This document shows positions 1-10,941 of a stretch of DNA of 64,000 nucleotides, in pieces (within the stretch, counting starts at the first letter, position 1; every line of letters starts with the position of its first letter). The translations under genes and the position numbers were made by a program. The notes under the pieces were generated by a model, which was not told the DNA's origin, did no database searches, and saw nothing but the letters and a program-made list of their open reading frames with translations. The stretch is from contig NZ_JASBRN010000053.1 of assembly GCF_030149505.1 (NCBI RefSeq), positions 1 to 64,000 of the forward strand, written 5' to 3'. This DNA comes from Nocardioides sp. GTDB lineage: Bacteria; Actinomycetota; Actinomycetes; Propionibacteriales; Nocardioidaceae.

Positions 1-993
<993 letters not shown>

Positions 994-1013
994 GGTCCAC
1001 CCACCCACGCGCG

Positions 1014-1048
1014 AGAGGGCCCCACCGTCGGTGACGGTGGGGCCCTCT
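1014..1048 (+). terminator. Strong hairpin terminator after korB
   Basis: A perfect 16-bp stem (AGAGGGCCCCACCGTC at 1014-1029 pairing with 1033-1048) closes a 3-nt loop, 21 bases after the korB stop. No U-tract follows, as is usual in high-GC actinobacteria. It lies between convergent genes and could serve both. Confidence 0.8.
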
Positions 1049-1076
1049 GCTGTGCCGGCCGGCCCGGCGGTGCCGG

Positions 1077-1487
1077 TCAGAAGATCCGGTAGATGTAGAT
1101 CTCCGGCGAGACGGCGGCGAGGAACTTCTCGTTCTCCCGGGTGGAGACCCGGTAGTACACGCGCTTGATGCCCTTCTTCAGGCCCGGGACCCGCTCGGAG
1201 TACCGACCCTTGGCGTTGGTCTCGATGCCGCGCAGCTTCTTCCACTTGGCGCCGCAGTCCTTGTCCTGCTTGCAGAGCTTGGTCTCGATGACGGCGTTGA
1301 CGCGCTCGCCGGTGCTGGGGGCGATCTTGCCCTTGATGAGGAACTTGTTGGGCTTGGGCTCCTTGCCGTTGATGCTGATCTGGCGCTCGACCTGCTCGGC
1401 GCTGGCAGCGGGGCCGGTCGCGACGACGAGGCCGAGTCCGAGCAGCAGCGCGGTGAGGGTGGCGAGCAGGCGGTGGATGGTCCGCAT
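1077..1487 (-). CDS. Small secreted protein of unknown function
   Basis: The product is 136 residues. Residues 1-30 form a Sec signal peptide: MRTIHRLLA, a leucine-rich core, then GPAASA before the likely cleavage site. The mature part of about 106 residues is basic and beta-rich, with two closely spaced cysteines (KLCKQDKDCG) that may form a disulfide. I recognise no domain. The ATG at 1487 is preferred over an upstream in-frame start because AGGAG stands 5 nt before it and the signal peptide starts cleanly there. It is divergent from rarD, with 86 bp between the starts. The fold resembles short extracellular repeats seen in actinobacterial secreted proteins, but that is only a guess. Confidence 0.7.
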   Translation of the reverse strand: MRTIHRLLATLTALLLGLGLVVATGPAASAEQVERQISINGKEPKPNKFLIKGKIAPSTGERVNAVIETKLCKQDKDCGAKWKKLRGIETNAKGRYSERVPGLKKGIKRVYYRVSTRENEKFLAAVSPEIYIYRIF

Positions 1488-1561
1488 GGGAACTCCTGGG
1501 GTGGGGGGCTTGACGTTCGATGCCTCTCTGCCCCGGTGCCGGACCACCCAAACAGGCCTCT

Positions 1562-1567
1562 TATGCT
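1562..1567 (+). promoter_or_regulatory. -10 element TATGCT, leaderless rarD
   Basis: TATGCT ends 6 nt before the GTG of rarD. There is no room for a Shine-Dalgarno, so transcription probably starts at the start codon. Confidence 0.55.
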
Positions 1568-1573
1568 CCGGAG

Positions 1574-2482
1574 GTGAACGACGCGGGTCGCGGGGTGGCG
1601 CTGGGCGCAGCGGCGTACCTCATGTGGGGGCTCTTCCCCCTCTACTTCCCGCTGCTGGAGCCGGCCGGCTCGCTGGAGATCCTGGCGCATCGGGTCGTGT
1701 GGTCGACGCTCACGGTCGGCGTGCTCGTGCTGCTGCTGCGACTGCGCTCCACGCTCGCCGAGGTGCTGCGGGACCGGCGCACGGTCGTGCTGCTGTGCCT
1801 GGCGGCGCTGGCGATCAGCGTCAACTGGGGTGCCTACATCTACGGGGTGACCAGCGGCCGCGTCGTGGAGACGGCGCTGGGCTACTTCATCAACCCGCTG
1901 GTGACCGTCCTCATGGGCGTCGTGGTGCTCAAGGAGCGCCTGCGGCCGCTGCAGTGGGCAGCCCTGGCGGTGGCTGCGGTCGCCGTCGTGGTGCTGGCCC
2001 TCGCCTACGGGCGCCCGCCCTGGGTCGCGATCGTCCTGGCCCTGTCCTTCGCCTGCTACGGGCTCGCGAAGAAGACCGCCTCGGTCGGTGCGGTGGAGTC
2101 GCTCGCCGTCGAGACCGCGGTGCTGGCCCCGCTGGCCCTGGGCTTCCTGCTGTTCATCGGTCTGGCCGGCACCGCCGAGGCCGGGCGGCACGGGGTGGGC
2201 CACGCCCTGCTCTTCACCACGACGGGCATCGTCACGGCGGTGCCGCTCATCTGCTTCGGCGCCGCGGCCACGCGGGTCCCGCTCTCGACCATCGGGCTGC
2301 TGCAGTACCTCGCGCCGGTCCTGCAGTTCCTGCTGGGGGTCCTGTGGTTCCGCGAGGAGATGCCGGCTGCCCGCTGGGTCGGTTTCGTGCTGGTGTGGAT
2401 CGCCCTGGTCGTCTTCACCGCCGAGGCCCTGACCCACCGGCGCCGCCAGCTCGCGCTGGCGGCCGAGGCGTCCGCGGTGTGA
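1574..2482 (+). CDS. rarD: RarD-type EamA-family transporter
   Basis: This is a 302-residue integral membrane protein of the drug/metabolite transporter superfamily, made of two EamA repeats with about ten membrane helices. The N-terminal pattern AAYLMWGLFPLYFPLL is characteristic of RarD, and NWGAYIYGV and FCYGLAKK-like segments follow in the family order. RarD proteins are annotated as chloramphenicol-resistance permeases, but the natural substrate is unknown. The GTG at 1574 is chosen because homologues start about this far before the first helix and a -10 hexamer precedes it by 6 nt; an in-frame ATG at 1520 would add an unlikely extension. No operon partner is visible. Confidence 0.88.
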   Translation: MNDAGRGVALGAAAYLMWGLFPLYFPLLEPAGSLEILAHRVVWSTLTVGVLVLLLRLRSTLAEVLRDRRTVVLLCLAALAISVNWGAYIYGVTSGRVVETALGYFINPLVTVLMGVVVLKERLRPLQWAALAVAAVAVVVLALAYGRPPWVAIVLALSFACYGLAKKTASVGAVESLAVETAVLAPLALGFLLFIGLAGTAEAGRHGVGHALLFTTTGIVTAVPLICFGAAATRVPLSTIGLLQYLAPVLQFLLGVLWFREEMPAARWVGFVLVWIALVVFTAEALTHRRRQLALAAEASAV

Positions 2483-2566
2483 GGCGCCCCCTGCGCTGAC
2501 CACCGCCGTGGCACCCTGGTCCCGCTCGACACGCGGTCGACGTCAGGAGTCTCCAGGAGGTTGACG

Positions 2567-3637
2567 GTGGACCTGTCCCAGGTGGTCCCGGGCATCATCG
2601 ACACCCACATCCACCAGTGGGATCCGTTCACCACTCCGCGCGAGGCGTCGCGACTCGCGCCGCTCTACCGGCGCGCACCGGGGCTGTTCGAGCGACTGAT
2701 GCCGGTCCTGCTGGACCGCGGCGGCCGGGAGCTGATCCTCACCGCCCAGCACGTGGCTCGCGCCTACCTCCCCGCTGACTACGCCGCCGACGTCGCCACC
2801 GTCCAGACCGTGCTGGGCGTCCCCGTCACCGACGCCGTGCACGTGCAGTGCGGCTGGCACCGCCCCGACCAGTCGGAGGAGACCGCCTGGCTCGACGCGC
2901 TCCCCTTCGGTGTGGAGGGCCGGCCGCGCCTGGCGGCCATCGTCGGCAACGCCGACCCGCGCGATCCCGAGTTCGCCCGGCACCTCGACGACCACGCGGC
3001 CGCGAGCAGCCGCTTCCGCGGCATCCGCTTCATGACCGCCCACCACCCCGACAGCGGCGTGAAGTCCTGGATCGAGGAGCCCGGCGTCCTCACCTCGGCC
3101 CCCGTGCTGCGCGGCCTCGCGGCCCTGGTCGAGCGTGGCCTGACCCTGGACACCTTCGTCTTCTCCCACCAGCTGCGCGAGGTCGCCACCCTCGCCGCGG
3201 AGTACCCCGAGCTGACGATCGTCCTGGACCACTACGCCACCCCGATCGGGCTGCTGGGGCCCCGTGGCAAGGCGACCGGGCGCACCGAGGCCGAGCGCCT
3301 CGACCTGCTCGCCCGCTGGCGCGACGACATCGCCGTGGTCGCCGAGCACCAGAACGTCGTGGCCAAGCACTCCGGTCTCGCCTTCCCGCCGCTCGGCCAC
3401 TCCGCACGCGACCTCGACCGGTCCCGGCTCGCAGAGCTCGTCGCGCCCTTGGTCGAGCACACGACGACGGTCTTCGGTGCCGAGCGGCTCGTCTTCGGCT
3501 CGAACTACCCCATGGACAAGCCGGTCGCCCGGATCGAGACGATCCTGGGCGCCCTGGTCGACCTGCTGGCCCCCCACGGCCCCGACCTGGTCCGCAAGGT
3601 CCTGCACGACAACGCGCAGCGGGTCTACTCGCTGTGA
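2567..3637 (+). CDS. Amidohydrolase-family metal-dependent hydrolase (TIM barrel)
   Basis: The product has 356 residues and belongs to the amidohydrolase-2 group. A DTHIH motif at residues 12-16 supplies the first metal-binding pair. Later come FSHQ and VLDHYATP (further ligands) and FGSNYPMDKP near the C terminus, where many relatives have Asp in place of Asn. Relatives act on lactones, carboxylated aromatics or acyl substrates, and the substrate here cannot be told from sequence. The GTG at 2567 has AGGAGG exactly 6 nt upstream; an in-frame TTG at 2561 directly abuts that Shine-Dalgarno and is rejected. The gene is convergent with the following MDR reductase. Confidence 0.85.
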   Translation: MDLSQVVPGIIDTHIHQWDPFTTPREASRLAPLYRRAPGLFERLMPVLLDRGGRELILTAQHVARAYLPADYAADVATVQTVLGVPVTDAVHVQCGWHRPDQSEETAWLDALPFGVEGRPRLAAIVGNADPRDPEFARHLDDHAAASSRFRGIRFMTAHHPDSGVKSWIEEPGVLTSAPVLRGLAALVERGLTLDTFVFSHQLREVATLAAEYPELTIVLDHYATPIGLLGPRGKATGRTEAERLDLLARWRDDIAVVAEHQNVVAKHSGLAFPPLGHSARDLDRSRLAELVAPLVEHTTTVFGAERLVFGSNYPMDKPVARIETILGALVDLLAPHGPDLVRKVLHDNAQRVYSL

Positions 3638-3701
3638 CCGACCGTCGGTCGAGGTGCGGGGAGCGCCGGCGACGGGCCACGAGACCCCGCAGCGTCCACG
3701 C

Positions 3702-4724
3702 CTAGGCCGGGCTTGGCGGCTCCGCGCCCGGGTCGACCTTCTCGCCGGGAGCAGCTGCGACGGCGACGACGACCTTGCCCCGGGCGTGGTCGACCTCGAG
3801 GTGCCGCAGCGCCGCGGCCCCGTCCTCGAACGGGTACACCCGCTCCACCACCGGCCGCAGCTCCCCCCGCTCGACCATGCCGACCAGCTCGGCCAGCCGC
3901 GCCGCGTCCGGCTTCGCGAACGGCACCGTGACCCGCATGCCGAGGAGGCGCCCCAGCAGGGCACCGCGGGCGAAGAGCCCGATCGGGCCGAGGTAACCCC
4001 CCTCCCCCGGGTTGCCACCGCCGGCGAGCACGAGCCGACCGCGGGGCGCGACCAGGCGCCGAAGGTCCCGGAGGGACCGGTTGCCCACGAGGTCCAGCAC
4101 CACGTCGTACGTCGTCGTCGACCGCTCCACCTCACCGCGGGTGTAGTCGAGGACCGCGCTCGCGCCCAGCGAGGTGACCATGTCGAGGTTGCGGCTGCTG
4201 CACACGCCGGTGACCTCGGCGCCCCGCGCCACCGCCAGCTGGACCGCGAACGTGCCCACCCCGCCCGATGCCCCGACCACCAGCAGCCGGGTGCCGGCAC
4301 CGACACCGCCGGCGTCCAGGCACGTCACGGCCGTGGTGGCCGCCGCCGCCTCGACCACCCCCACCGCCTCCGGGCGCCGCGCCAGGCACGACGCCGGGAC
4401 CGCGACCAGCTCGGCCAGCGTGCCCTCGTGCTCGCCCAGCACCTCGTCGCCGACCTGCCAGTCCTCCACGCCCGGGCCCACCGCGACGACGGTGCCCGCG
4501 ACGTCCCGGCCACGGATCGGCTGCTTCGGCCTGCGCCGGCCGAAGTTCGTCCGGTCCAGCCGGGCGACCCGCGGCTCGCCGCGCATGATGTGCCAGTCGG
4601 CGGCGTTCAGCGAGACGGCCGCGACCCGCACGAGCACCTCACCGGTCCCCGGCACCGGCTCCGGGACGTCCGCCAGCCCCATCACCTCGGCACTGCCGTA
4701 CACGTCCTGCACCCACGCCCGCAT
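3702..4724 (-). CDS. Medium-chain NAD(P)-dependent alcohol dehydrogenase / quinone oxidoreductase
   Basis: This is a 340-residue MDR-superfamily oxidoreductase. The GroES-like N domain contains the PVPGTGEVLVRV pattern and the segment AADWHIMRGEP. The Rossmann fold begins with VVGASGGVGTFAVQ at about residue 149. The usual catalytic zinc cysteine of classical alcohol dehydrogenases is not seen, so a zeta-crystallin-like NADPH:quinone or enone reductase is more likely. AGGAG stands 6 nt before the ATG. It is transcribed alone, convergent with the amidohydrolase. The physiological substrate is unknown. Confidence 0.87.
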   Translation of the reverse strand: MRAWVQDVYGSAEVMGLADVPEPVPGTGEVLVRVAAVSLNAADWHIMRGEPRVARLDRTNFGRRRPKQPIRGRDVAGTVVAVGPGVEDWQVGDEVLGEHEGTLAELVAVPASCLARRPEAVGVVEAAAATTAVTCLDAGGVGAGTRLLVVGASGGVGTFAVQLAVARGAEVTGVCSSRNLDMVTSLGASAVLDYTRGEVERSTTTYDVVLDLVGNRSLRDLRRLVAPRGRLVLAGGGNPGEGGYLGPIGLFARGALLGRLLGMRVTVPFAKPDAARLAELVGMVERGELRPVVERVYPFEDGAAALRHLEVDHARGKVVVAVAAAPGEKVDPGAEPPSPA

Positions 4725-4846
4725 CGCCTGCTCCTGCCTCCGGCGGACCCCTCCGGCCCGCTCCGCACCCGACGCTAGTGAGCACTCGGCCGCAGCGGGA
4801 TCGGGTGGAACCCTGGCCCGACCCCGAGTCCGCTGGCGCGTCCTCC

Positions 4847-5857
4847 TCAGCCGGTGCGGGTGGCGACGAGGTCGGCGAAGGCCTCGAGCGCACGACGCAC
4901 GGGGGTGTCGGGGAGGACGACCAGCAGGGCCTTGGCCTCCTCGGCCTGCGCCTGGACGTAGGCACGGGCCTGGTCCATCGCCGGGTGGGCACGCAGGAGA
5001 CCGAGCGCCTCGGCGACCTCGGCCTCGTCGACGATCGGGCCCGACAGCAGGGTCCGCAGCCGCTCGTCGGCGGGGTCGGTGGAGGCCTGCGCCATGAGCG
5101 TGGGCAGCGTGGGCACGCCCTCGCGCAGGTCGGTGCCGGGGGTCTTGCCGGACTCGTCGGTCTCCGAGGCGATGTCGAGGATGTCGTCGGAGAGCTGGAA
5201 GGCCGAGCCGACGATCTCGCCGTACGCCGCCAGCGCCTCCTCCACCTCGCGGCTCGCGCCGCTGAAGCGGGCGCCGTAGCGCGCGGAGGTGGCGATGAGG
5301 GAGCCGGTCTTGCCGGCGACGACCTCGAGGTAGTGCTGGAGGGGGTCCTCGCCGGGACCGGGCGGCACCGTCTCCATGATCTGGCCCTCGACCAGGCGGG
5401 TGAACGTCTCGGCCTGGATGCGCACGGCGTCCGCGCCCAGCCGCGAGGTCAGCTCGGAGGACCGGGCGAAGAGGAAGTCACCGGTGAGGATCGCGACCAG
5501 GTTGTCGTACCGGGAGTTGGCCGAGTCGGCGCCGCGGCGCAGCGCCGCCTCGTCCATCACGTCGTCGTGGTACAGCGAGCCGAGGTGGGTGATCTCCACG
5601 ACGCAGGCCGCGGTGAGCACGTCCTCGCTGTCGGGGTGCTCCCCCGCCTCCGCCGCCAGCAGCACCAGCAGCGGTCGGAACCGCTTGCCACCCGCGGCCA
5701 GCAGGTGCCGGGCCGCCTCGGTGACGTAGGCGGTGCGCCCCTCGACGTGACCGTCGAGCAGGGCCTCGACGGTCTCCATCCGGGACCGGAGCCGGGCGGC
5801 GAGCGCGTCGTCGGTGACCGGCAGGGCCAGGGTGGCGGGGGGCGGGGTGGAGCTCAC
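4847..5857 (-). CDS. Polyprenyl diphosphate synthase (menaquinone side chain)
   Basis: This is a 336-residue trans-isoprenyl diphosphate synthase that extends an allylic diphosphate with IPP. GGKRFRPLL lies near residue 56. The first Asp-rich motif, YHDDVMDE, is at about 96-103 and the second, QLSDDILD, at 221-228. The residues just before the first motif include no bulky aromatic that would force a short (C15-C20) product, so a long chain (C35-C45, as in menaquinone) is likely. The GTG start overlaps the nuoN stop by 4 bp (GTGA), which makes this the last gene of the nuo operon and suggests translational coupling. Homologues near men genes in mycobacteria are called grcC. Confidence 0.92.
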   Translation of the reverse strand: MSSTPPPATLALPVTDDALAARLRSRMETVEALLDGHVEGRTAYVTEAARHLLAAGGKRFRPLLVLLAAEAGEHPDSEDVLTAACVVEITHLGSLYHDDVMDEAALRRGADSANSRYDNLVAILTGDFLFARSSELTSRLGADAVRIQAETFTRLVEGQIMETVPPGPGEDPLQHYLEVVAGKTGSLIATSARYGARFSGASREVEEALAAYGEIVGSAFQLSDDILDIASETDESGKTPGTDLREGVPTLPTLMAQASTDPADERLRTLLSGPIVDEAEVAEALGLLRAHPAMDQARAYVQAQAEEAKALLVVLPDTPVRRALEAFADLVATRTG

Positions 5858-7443
5858 CTGATGAATTGTCCGGCATCCGCCGCGAGCTGCAGCAGCGGGC
5901 CCGGCACCAGGCCGAGGACCAGCGTGCCGAGGACGCCCACGGCGATGGTGCCGCTGGTCAGCAGCGACGGCGCGGTCACCGAGGCCACCTCCGCGTCGGC
6001 CTCCGGCACGTCGAAGAACATCAGCCTGATGTGGCGGACGTAGAAGTAGACGGCGAAGATCGAGGAGGCGATCGCGACGACCACCACCGGCCACGCGCCG
6101 GCCGACATGGCGACGGTGAAGACCGCCCACTTGCCGACGAACCCGGCGGTCAGCGGGATGCCAGCCATCGACAGCAGGAAGAACGCGAACGCACCGGCGA
6201 CCAGCGGCGAGCGCTTGCCCAGACCAGCCCAGCGGTCGAAGGCCGTGGCCTCGCCGGAGGAGTCGCGCACCAGGCTGACGATCGCGAAGGCGCCGATCGT
6301 GGCGAAGGAGTACGTCGCGAGGTAGAACATCACCGCCTGCAGAGAGGTGACCTGGCCCTCGGCGAGCTCGCCGGAGGCCTGGACACCCAGGACACCGGTG
6401 AGCAGGAAGCCGGTGTGGGCGACCGCGGAGTAGGCGAGCATCCGCTTGACGTCGGTCTGCACGACGGCGAGGACGGCACCGATGAGCATCGTGAGGATTG
6501 CGATCACCCACATGACGGGCTGCCAGCTCCAGCGGTCGGCGCCGAAGCCGACGTACAGCAGGCGCAGCAGCGCGCCGAAGGCCGCGATCTTGGTGCCGGC
6601 CGACATGAAGGCGGTCACCGCGGTCGGGGCACCCTGGTACACGTCGGGGGTCCAGGCCTGGAAGGGCACGGCACCGACCTTGAAGAGCAGGCCGACCAGC
6701 AGCAGACCCAGTCCGATCCGGAGCATCACCGAGTTGGCGGAGTCGTTGCGGACGGCCGCGTCGATCGCGCCGAGGTCCATCGAGCCGGCGTAGCCGTAGA
6801 CCAGCGCCATGCCGTAGAGGAAGAACCCGGAGGAGAACGCGCCGAGCAGGAAGTACTTCAGCGCCGCCTCCTGGCTCAGCAGGCGTCGGCGACGGGCCAG
6901 ACCGCTGAGCAGGTAGAGGGGCAGCGAGAGGACCTCGAGGGCGACGAACATCGTGAGCAGGTCGCCGGAGGCCGGGAAGAGCAGCATGCCGCCGACGGCG
7001 AACATCAGCAGCGGGTAGACCTCGGTGTGGTCCAGGCCCTGGGCCTTGCGCTCGGCGTCGCTGCCCGGGAGGGCGGCAGCCTGGCCGGAGAAGGCGGAGA
7101 CGCCGGCCTCGAGGCGGCGCTCGGCGAAGAGCGCGACACCCATGAGCGAGGCGACGAGCACCAGCGCCCAGATGAAGACCGTGGGGCCGTCGACCACGAC
7201 CGACCCGGCTCCGCCGATGAGACCGCGGGCCTCGCCGTCGGCGACCGTGTCGAGGTTGGTGCCGACCAGGACGGTGCCGACGAGCGCGACGAGCAGGCCG
7301 ACGGCGGCCAGGGCCACCTGGACGACGTGGCGGCGACCGCGCGGGAGGAAGGCCTCGGCGAGGATGCCGAGGCAGGCGACGCCGAAGACCACGATCAGCG
7401 GCCAGATCTCGGCGTACTCGAGGGCGGGCTCGGTGAACTCCAT
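5854..7443 (-). CDS. nuoN: NADH:quinone oxidoreductase subunit N
   Basis: NuoN is one of the three antiporter-like subunits in the membrane arm of complex I, each thought to move a proton. The 529-residue product has about 14 membrane helices. The conserved glutamate is in FVALEVLSLPLYLL, and the key lysine is in FKVGAVPFQAWTPDVYQGAP. An Ala/Gly-rich extramembrane loop with AERKAQGLDH near residue 130 is longer than in proteobacteria, as is usual in actinobacteria. The ATG shares one base with the nuoM stop (TGATG). Confidence 0.97.
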   Translation of the reverse strand: MEFTEPALEYAEIWPLIVVFGVACLGILAEAFLPRGRRHVVQVALAAVGLLVALVGTVLVGTNLDTVADGEARGLIGGAGSVVVDGPTVFIWALVLVASLMGVALFAERRLEAGVSAFSGQAAALPGSDAERKAQGLDHTEVYPLLMFAVGGMLLFPASGDLLTMFVALEVLSLPLYLLSGLARRRRLLSQEAALKYFLLGAFSSGFFLYGMALVYGYAGSMDLGAIDAAVRNDSANSVMLRIGLGLLLVGLLFKVGAVPFQAWTPDVYQGAPTAVTAFMSAGTKIAAFGALLRLLYVGFGADRWSWQPVMWVIAILTMLIGAVLAVVQTDVKRMLAYSAVAHTGFLLTGVLGVQASGELAEGQVTSLQAVMFYLATYSFATIGAFAIVSLVRDSSGEATAFDRWAGLGKRSPLVAGAFAFFLLSMAGIPLTAGFVGKWAVFTVAMSAGAWPVVVVAIASSIFAVYFYVRHIRLMFFDVPEADAEVASVTAPSLLTSGTIAVGVLGTLVLGLVPGPLLQLAADAGQFIR

Positions 7444-8996
7444 CAGTACTCGCCCTCCTCGGCGGTCTCGGCGGCCGCGGGCGCGGTCACCTCGGGCGGG
7501 TCGTCGGTGACCCCGACGTGGCTGAGCAGGTCACCGACGTAGGGGTTGGCGGCGTCCATCAGCGGGATCGGGTAGAAGCCGAAGAAGACCAGGGCAGCGA
7601 CCAGCGGGGCCACGGCGGCGATCTCGCGCACACCGAGGTCCTGGTCGCGGGTCACGACGTCGGCGGTCGGGCCGGTCATCGTGCGCTGGTACATCCACAG
7701 CACGTAGATCGCGGCCAGCACGATGCCGGTCACGGCGACCGCGCCGACGTACCAGGCGTACTGGAAGGCCGCGATGATCACCAGGAACTCGCTGATGAAC
7801 GGCGAGAGGCCCGGCAGCCCGAGCGTGGCCAGGCCGGCGACGAGCAGCAGGCCGGCGAGGACCGGGGTGACCTTCTCCTGGCCGCCCAGCTCGCGGATCG
7901 AGGCGGTGCCCCGACGGCTCACGAGGTAGCCCGCGACCAGGAACAGCGCCGCGGTGCCGAGGCCGTGGTTGACCATGTAGAGGATGGATCCGGTGCCGCC
8001 CTGGGTGCTGAAGACGAAGATGCCCAGCACGATGAAGCCGAAGTGGCTCAGCGAGGTGAGGCCGATCAGGCGCATCACGTCGTCCTGGCCGATCGCCACG
8101 AAGGCGCCGTAGACGATCGACACCAGCGCCAGCACGATGACCAGCGGCGTGGCCCACTGGGAGGCCTCGGGGAAGATCCCGAGGCAGAAGCGCAGCATGC
8201 CGAAGGTGCCGATCTTGTCGAGCACGCAGACCAGCAGCACGCTCGTTCCCGGCGTGGCCTTGCCGGTGGTGTCGGCCAGCCAGGTGTGCACCGGGAAGAG
8301 CGGGGCCTTGATGGCGAAGGCGATGAAGAAGGTCGCGAACAGCCAGCGCCCCGCCTCGGTGTCGATGTCGAGGGCCATCAGGTCCGAGAGCAGGTACGAC
8401 GGCGTGCCGGCCTGCGCGGAGACGACGTAGAGCCCGATGACGCCGATCAGCAGGATGAGCCCGCCGGCCAGCTGGAACATCAGGAACTTGATCGCGGCCG
8501 CCGAGCGGCCGGCGCGGCCGAAGCCACCGATGAGGAAGTACGCCGGGATCAGCGTGGCCTCGAAGACCAGGTAGAAGAGGAAGACGTCGGTGGCCAGGAA
8601 GACCGCCAGCGACAGCGACTCCAGCGCCAGGGTCCAGGCGACGAAGGCCGTCGGGCTGCCCTGCTCGTTGCCGTCGACCGCGGTCTCCGTCTCGCGCCAG
8701 GAGGCGAGCAGCACGACCGGCACCAGGAGCGCGGTGAGCAGCACCATCAGCAGGCCCAGGCCGTCGACGCCCAGGGCGAAGTGCACGCCGAAGGCCGGGA
8801 TCCAGTTGTAGGTCTCGGTCAGCTGCATGCCGCCGTCGAGCTCGTACTGCGCGGCCACGACCACGGCGAGGACCAGGGTCGCCACCGAGAAGCCGATGCC
8901 GGCCTGCTTGGCCACCGCGCCCTTGAGGAACGGCACGACCAGCGCGCCGACGAGGGGCAGCGCCACCAGGACGCTGAGAACTGGGAAGTCGTTCAC
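7443..8996 (-). CDS. nuoM: NADH:quinone oxidoreductase subunit M
   Basis: This is an antiporter-like proton-pumping subunit of the complex I membrane arm, 517 residues with about 14 helices. The essential glutamate lies in [16 protein letters not shown] and the lysine in [16 protein letters not shown]. The GTG start overlaps the nuoL stop (GTGA). The short acidic tail (TAEEGEY) is not conserved in the wider family. The position between nuoL and nuoN matches the canonical order. Confidence 0.97.
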   Translation of the reverse strand: MNDFPVLSVLVALPLVGALVVPFLKGAVAKQAGIGFSVATLVLAVVVAAQYELDGGMQLTETYNWIPAFGVHFALGVDGLGLLMVLLTALLVPVVLLASWRETETAVDGNEQGSPTAFVAWTLALESLSLAVFLATDVFLFYLVFEATLIPAYFLIGGFGRAGRSAAAIKFLMFQLAGGLILLIGVIGLYVVSAQAGTPSYLLSDLMALDIDTEAGRWLFATFFIAFAIKAPLFPVHTWLADTTGKATPGTSVLLVCVLDKIGTFGMLRFCLGIFPEASQWATPLVIVLALVSIVYGAFVAIGQDDVMRLIGLTSLSHFGFIVLGIFVFSTQGGTGSILYMVNHGLGTAALFLVAGYLVSRRGTASIRELGGQEKVTPVLAGLLLVAGLATLGLPGLSPFISEFLVIIAAFQYAWYVGAVAVTGIVLAAIYVLWMYQRTMTGPTADVVTRDQDLGVREIAAVAPLVAALVFFGFYPIPLMDAANPYVGDLLSHVGVTDDPPEVTAPAAAETAEEGEY

Positions 8997-10933
8997 AGGT
9001 TCACCACCAGGAGGGCCGCGAGCACGATGACCACGCCGGCGAGGATGGACAGGGCGTAGGACCGCACGAAGCCGTTCTGGGCCCGACGCAGGCCCTGGCC
9101 CAGGCCCTGCACCAGCGAGGCGCCACCGGTGAAGAGTCCGTCCACGAGCGAGCGGTCGGCCGACACCAGCCCACGGGTCAGTGCCTTGCCGGGCTCGACG
9201 ACCAGGGTGTCGTGGATGGCGTCCCCGTAGAGGTCGTTGCGGGCCGCGCGGGTCACGAACGAGACGTCGGTCGGGGCGGTGCTGGGGATCGGGCGCCTAC
9301 CGACGCTCAGCCAGGCGATCGCGACACCGACCGCCACCACGGCGACGGTGATGAGCGAGAAGACGATCGCCGGGAACGGCAGCTCGTGCTCGGGGGCCTT
9401 GCCGACGACCGGGACCAACCAGTCCTTGATCCAGCCGCCGAGGTAGAGCACGCCGCCGAGGACCGAGAGCGCGGCCAGCACGATGAGCGGGAAGGTCATG
9501 ACGCTGGGCGACTCGTGCGGGTGCACGCCGTCCTGCCAGCGCTTCTCGCCGAAGAAGGTCATCAGCATGACGCGGGTCATGTAGAAGCCGGTCACACCGG
9601 CACCGATGAGCGCGCAGATACCGAAGACGGGGCTCTCGACCAGCGCGGTCTCGATGATCTTGTCCTTGGACCAGAAGCCGGAGAACAGCGGGAAGCCGAT
9701 GATCGCCAGGTAGCCCATGGCGAAGGTCAGGAAGGTGACCGGCATGAGCTTGCGCAGCGCGCCGTAGTGGCGCATGTCGACGTCGTCGTTCATCCCGTGC
9801 ATCACCGAGCCGGCGCCCAGGAACATGTTGGCCTTGAAGAATCCGTGGGTGATGAGGTGGAAGATCGCGTAGGCGTAGCCGTACACGCCCAGACCCGCGG
9901 CCAGCATCATGTAGCCGATCTGGGACATCGTCGAGCCGGCGAGCGCCTTCTTGATGTCGTCCTTGGCGCAGCCGATGACCGCACCCCACAGCAGCGTCAC
10001 CGTGGCGACCACGACGACCGCGGTCTGGGCGGCGGGCGCGGCCTCGAAGACGAAGTTCGAGCGGACCACGAGGTAGACGCCGGCGGTGACCATGGTCGCG
10101 GCGTGGATGAGCGCGGAGACGGGCGTGGGGCCTTCCATCGCGTCCAGGAGCCACGCCTGCAGCGGCACCTGGGCGGACTTGCCGGCCGCACCGAGCAGCA
10201 GCAGGAGGCCGATCGCCGTCATGGTGCCCTCTCCGGCACCCGAAGCGTTGGCGGAGATGACGGTGAAGCTGGCCGAGCCGAAGGTCACGAAGAACATCGC
10301 GATCGCCAGGCTCATGCCGATGTCGCCGACCCGGTTGATGACGAAGGCCTTCTTGGCCGCCGCGGCCGCGGACGGCTTGTGCTGCCAGAAGCCGATCAGC
10401 AGGTACGACGCCAGGCCGACGCCCTCCCAGCCGAGGAACACGCCGAGGTAGTTCTCGGCGAGCACCAGCATCAGCATGGCCGCGACGAAGAGGTTGAGGT
10501 AGGCGAAGAACCGGCGGCGACGCGGGTCGTGCTCCATGTAGCCGATGGAGTAGACGTGGATCAGCGACCCCACGCCGGTGATCAGCATCAGGAACAGGAT
10601 CGACAGCGGGTCGACCAGCAGGTCCATCCCGATCTCGTAGCCGCCGACGCTCACCCAGTCCCACAGGTGCTGGGTGACCGAGCGGTCACCCTCCTCGCGG
10701 CCCATCATCGCGATGAGCAGGAGGGTGCTGAGGACGAACGAGCCGACCGCCGTGGCCGTGCCGAGCAGGTGTCCCCACGCGTCGGTGCGCCGGCCGCCGA
10801 GCAGGAGCACCACGGCGCCGAGCAGGGGCAGCGCGATGACCAGCCACAGCAGCGGGAAGACGCCGCCGGCGTCGGCCGCGCTGATCGGGTCGACCACGGG
10901 GATGCTGTGGCCGCCTTCGGTGTAGAGGAACAT
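8993..10933 (-). CDS. nuoL: NADH:quinone oxidoreductase subunit L
   Basis: NuoL is the distal antiporter-like subunit of complex I and carries the long lateral helix. The product is 646 residues. Signature stretches include [16 protein letters not shown] (essential Glu), [16 protein letters not shown] (Lys) and [18 protein letters not shown]. The C-terminal 150 residues provide the lateral helix and final transmembrane anchor. The ATG at 10933 is chosen: it starts MFLYTEGGH, has AAGG about 6 nt upstream, and leaves an 8-bp gap after nuoK. The frame stays open far upstream but that part has no NuoL character. Confidence 0.97.
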   Translation of the reverse strand: MFLYTEGGHSIPVVDPISAADAGGVFPLLWLVIALPLLGAVVLLLGGRRTDAWGHLLGTATAVGSFVLSTLLLIAMMGREEGDRSVTQHLWDWVSVGGYEIGMDLLVDPLSILFLMLITGVGSLIHVYSIGYMEHDPRRRRFFAYLNLFVAAMLMLVLAENYLGVFLGWEGVGLASYLLIGFWQHKPSAAAAAKKAFVINRVGDIGMSLAIAMFFVTFGSASFTVISANASGAGEGTMTAIGLLLLLGAAGKSAQVPLQAWLLDAMEGPTPVSALIHAATMVTAGVYLVVRSNFVFEAAPAAQTAVVVVATVTLLWGAVIGCAKDDIKKALAGSTMSQIGYMMLAAGLGVYGYAYAIFHLITHGFFKANMFLGAGSVMHGMNDDVDMRHYGALRKLMPVTFLTFAMGYLAIIGFPLFSGFWSKDKIIETALVESPVFGICALIGAGVTGFYMTRVMLMTFFGEKRWQDGVHPHESPSVMTFPLIVLAALSVLGGVLYLGGWIKDWLVPVVGKAPEHELPFPAIVFSLITVAVVAVGVAIAWLSVGRRPIPSTAPTDVSFVTRAARNDLYGDAIHDTLVVEPGKALTRGLVSADRSLVDGLFTGGASLVQGLGQGLRRAQNGFVRSYALSILAGVVIVLAALLVVNL

Positions 10934-10941
10934 CGTCCGCC

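Noticed and set aside
2561..2566. TTG as start of the amidohydrolase
   Set aside because: It directly abuts AGGAGG, while the GTG six bases later has ideal spacing.
3636..3650. A 6-bp hairpin over the amidohydrolase stop codon as a terminator
   Set aside because: It is short, overlaps the stop and has no extension, so it is not better than chance at this GC content.
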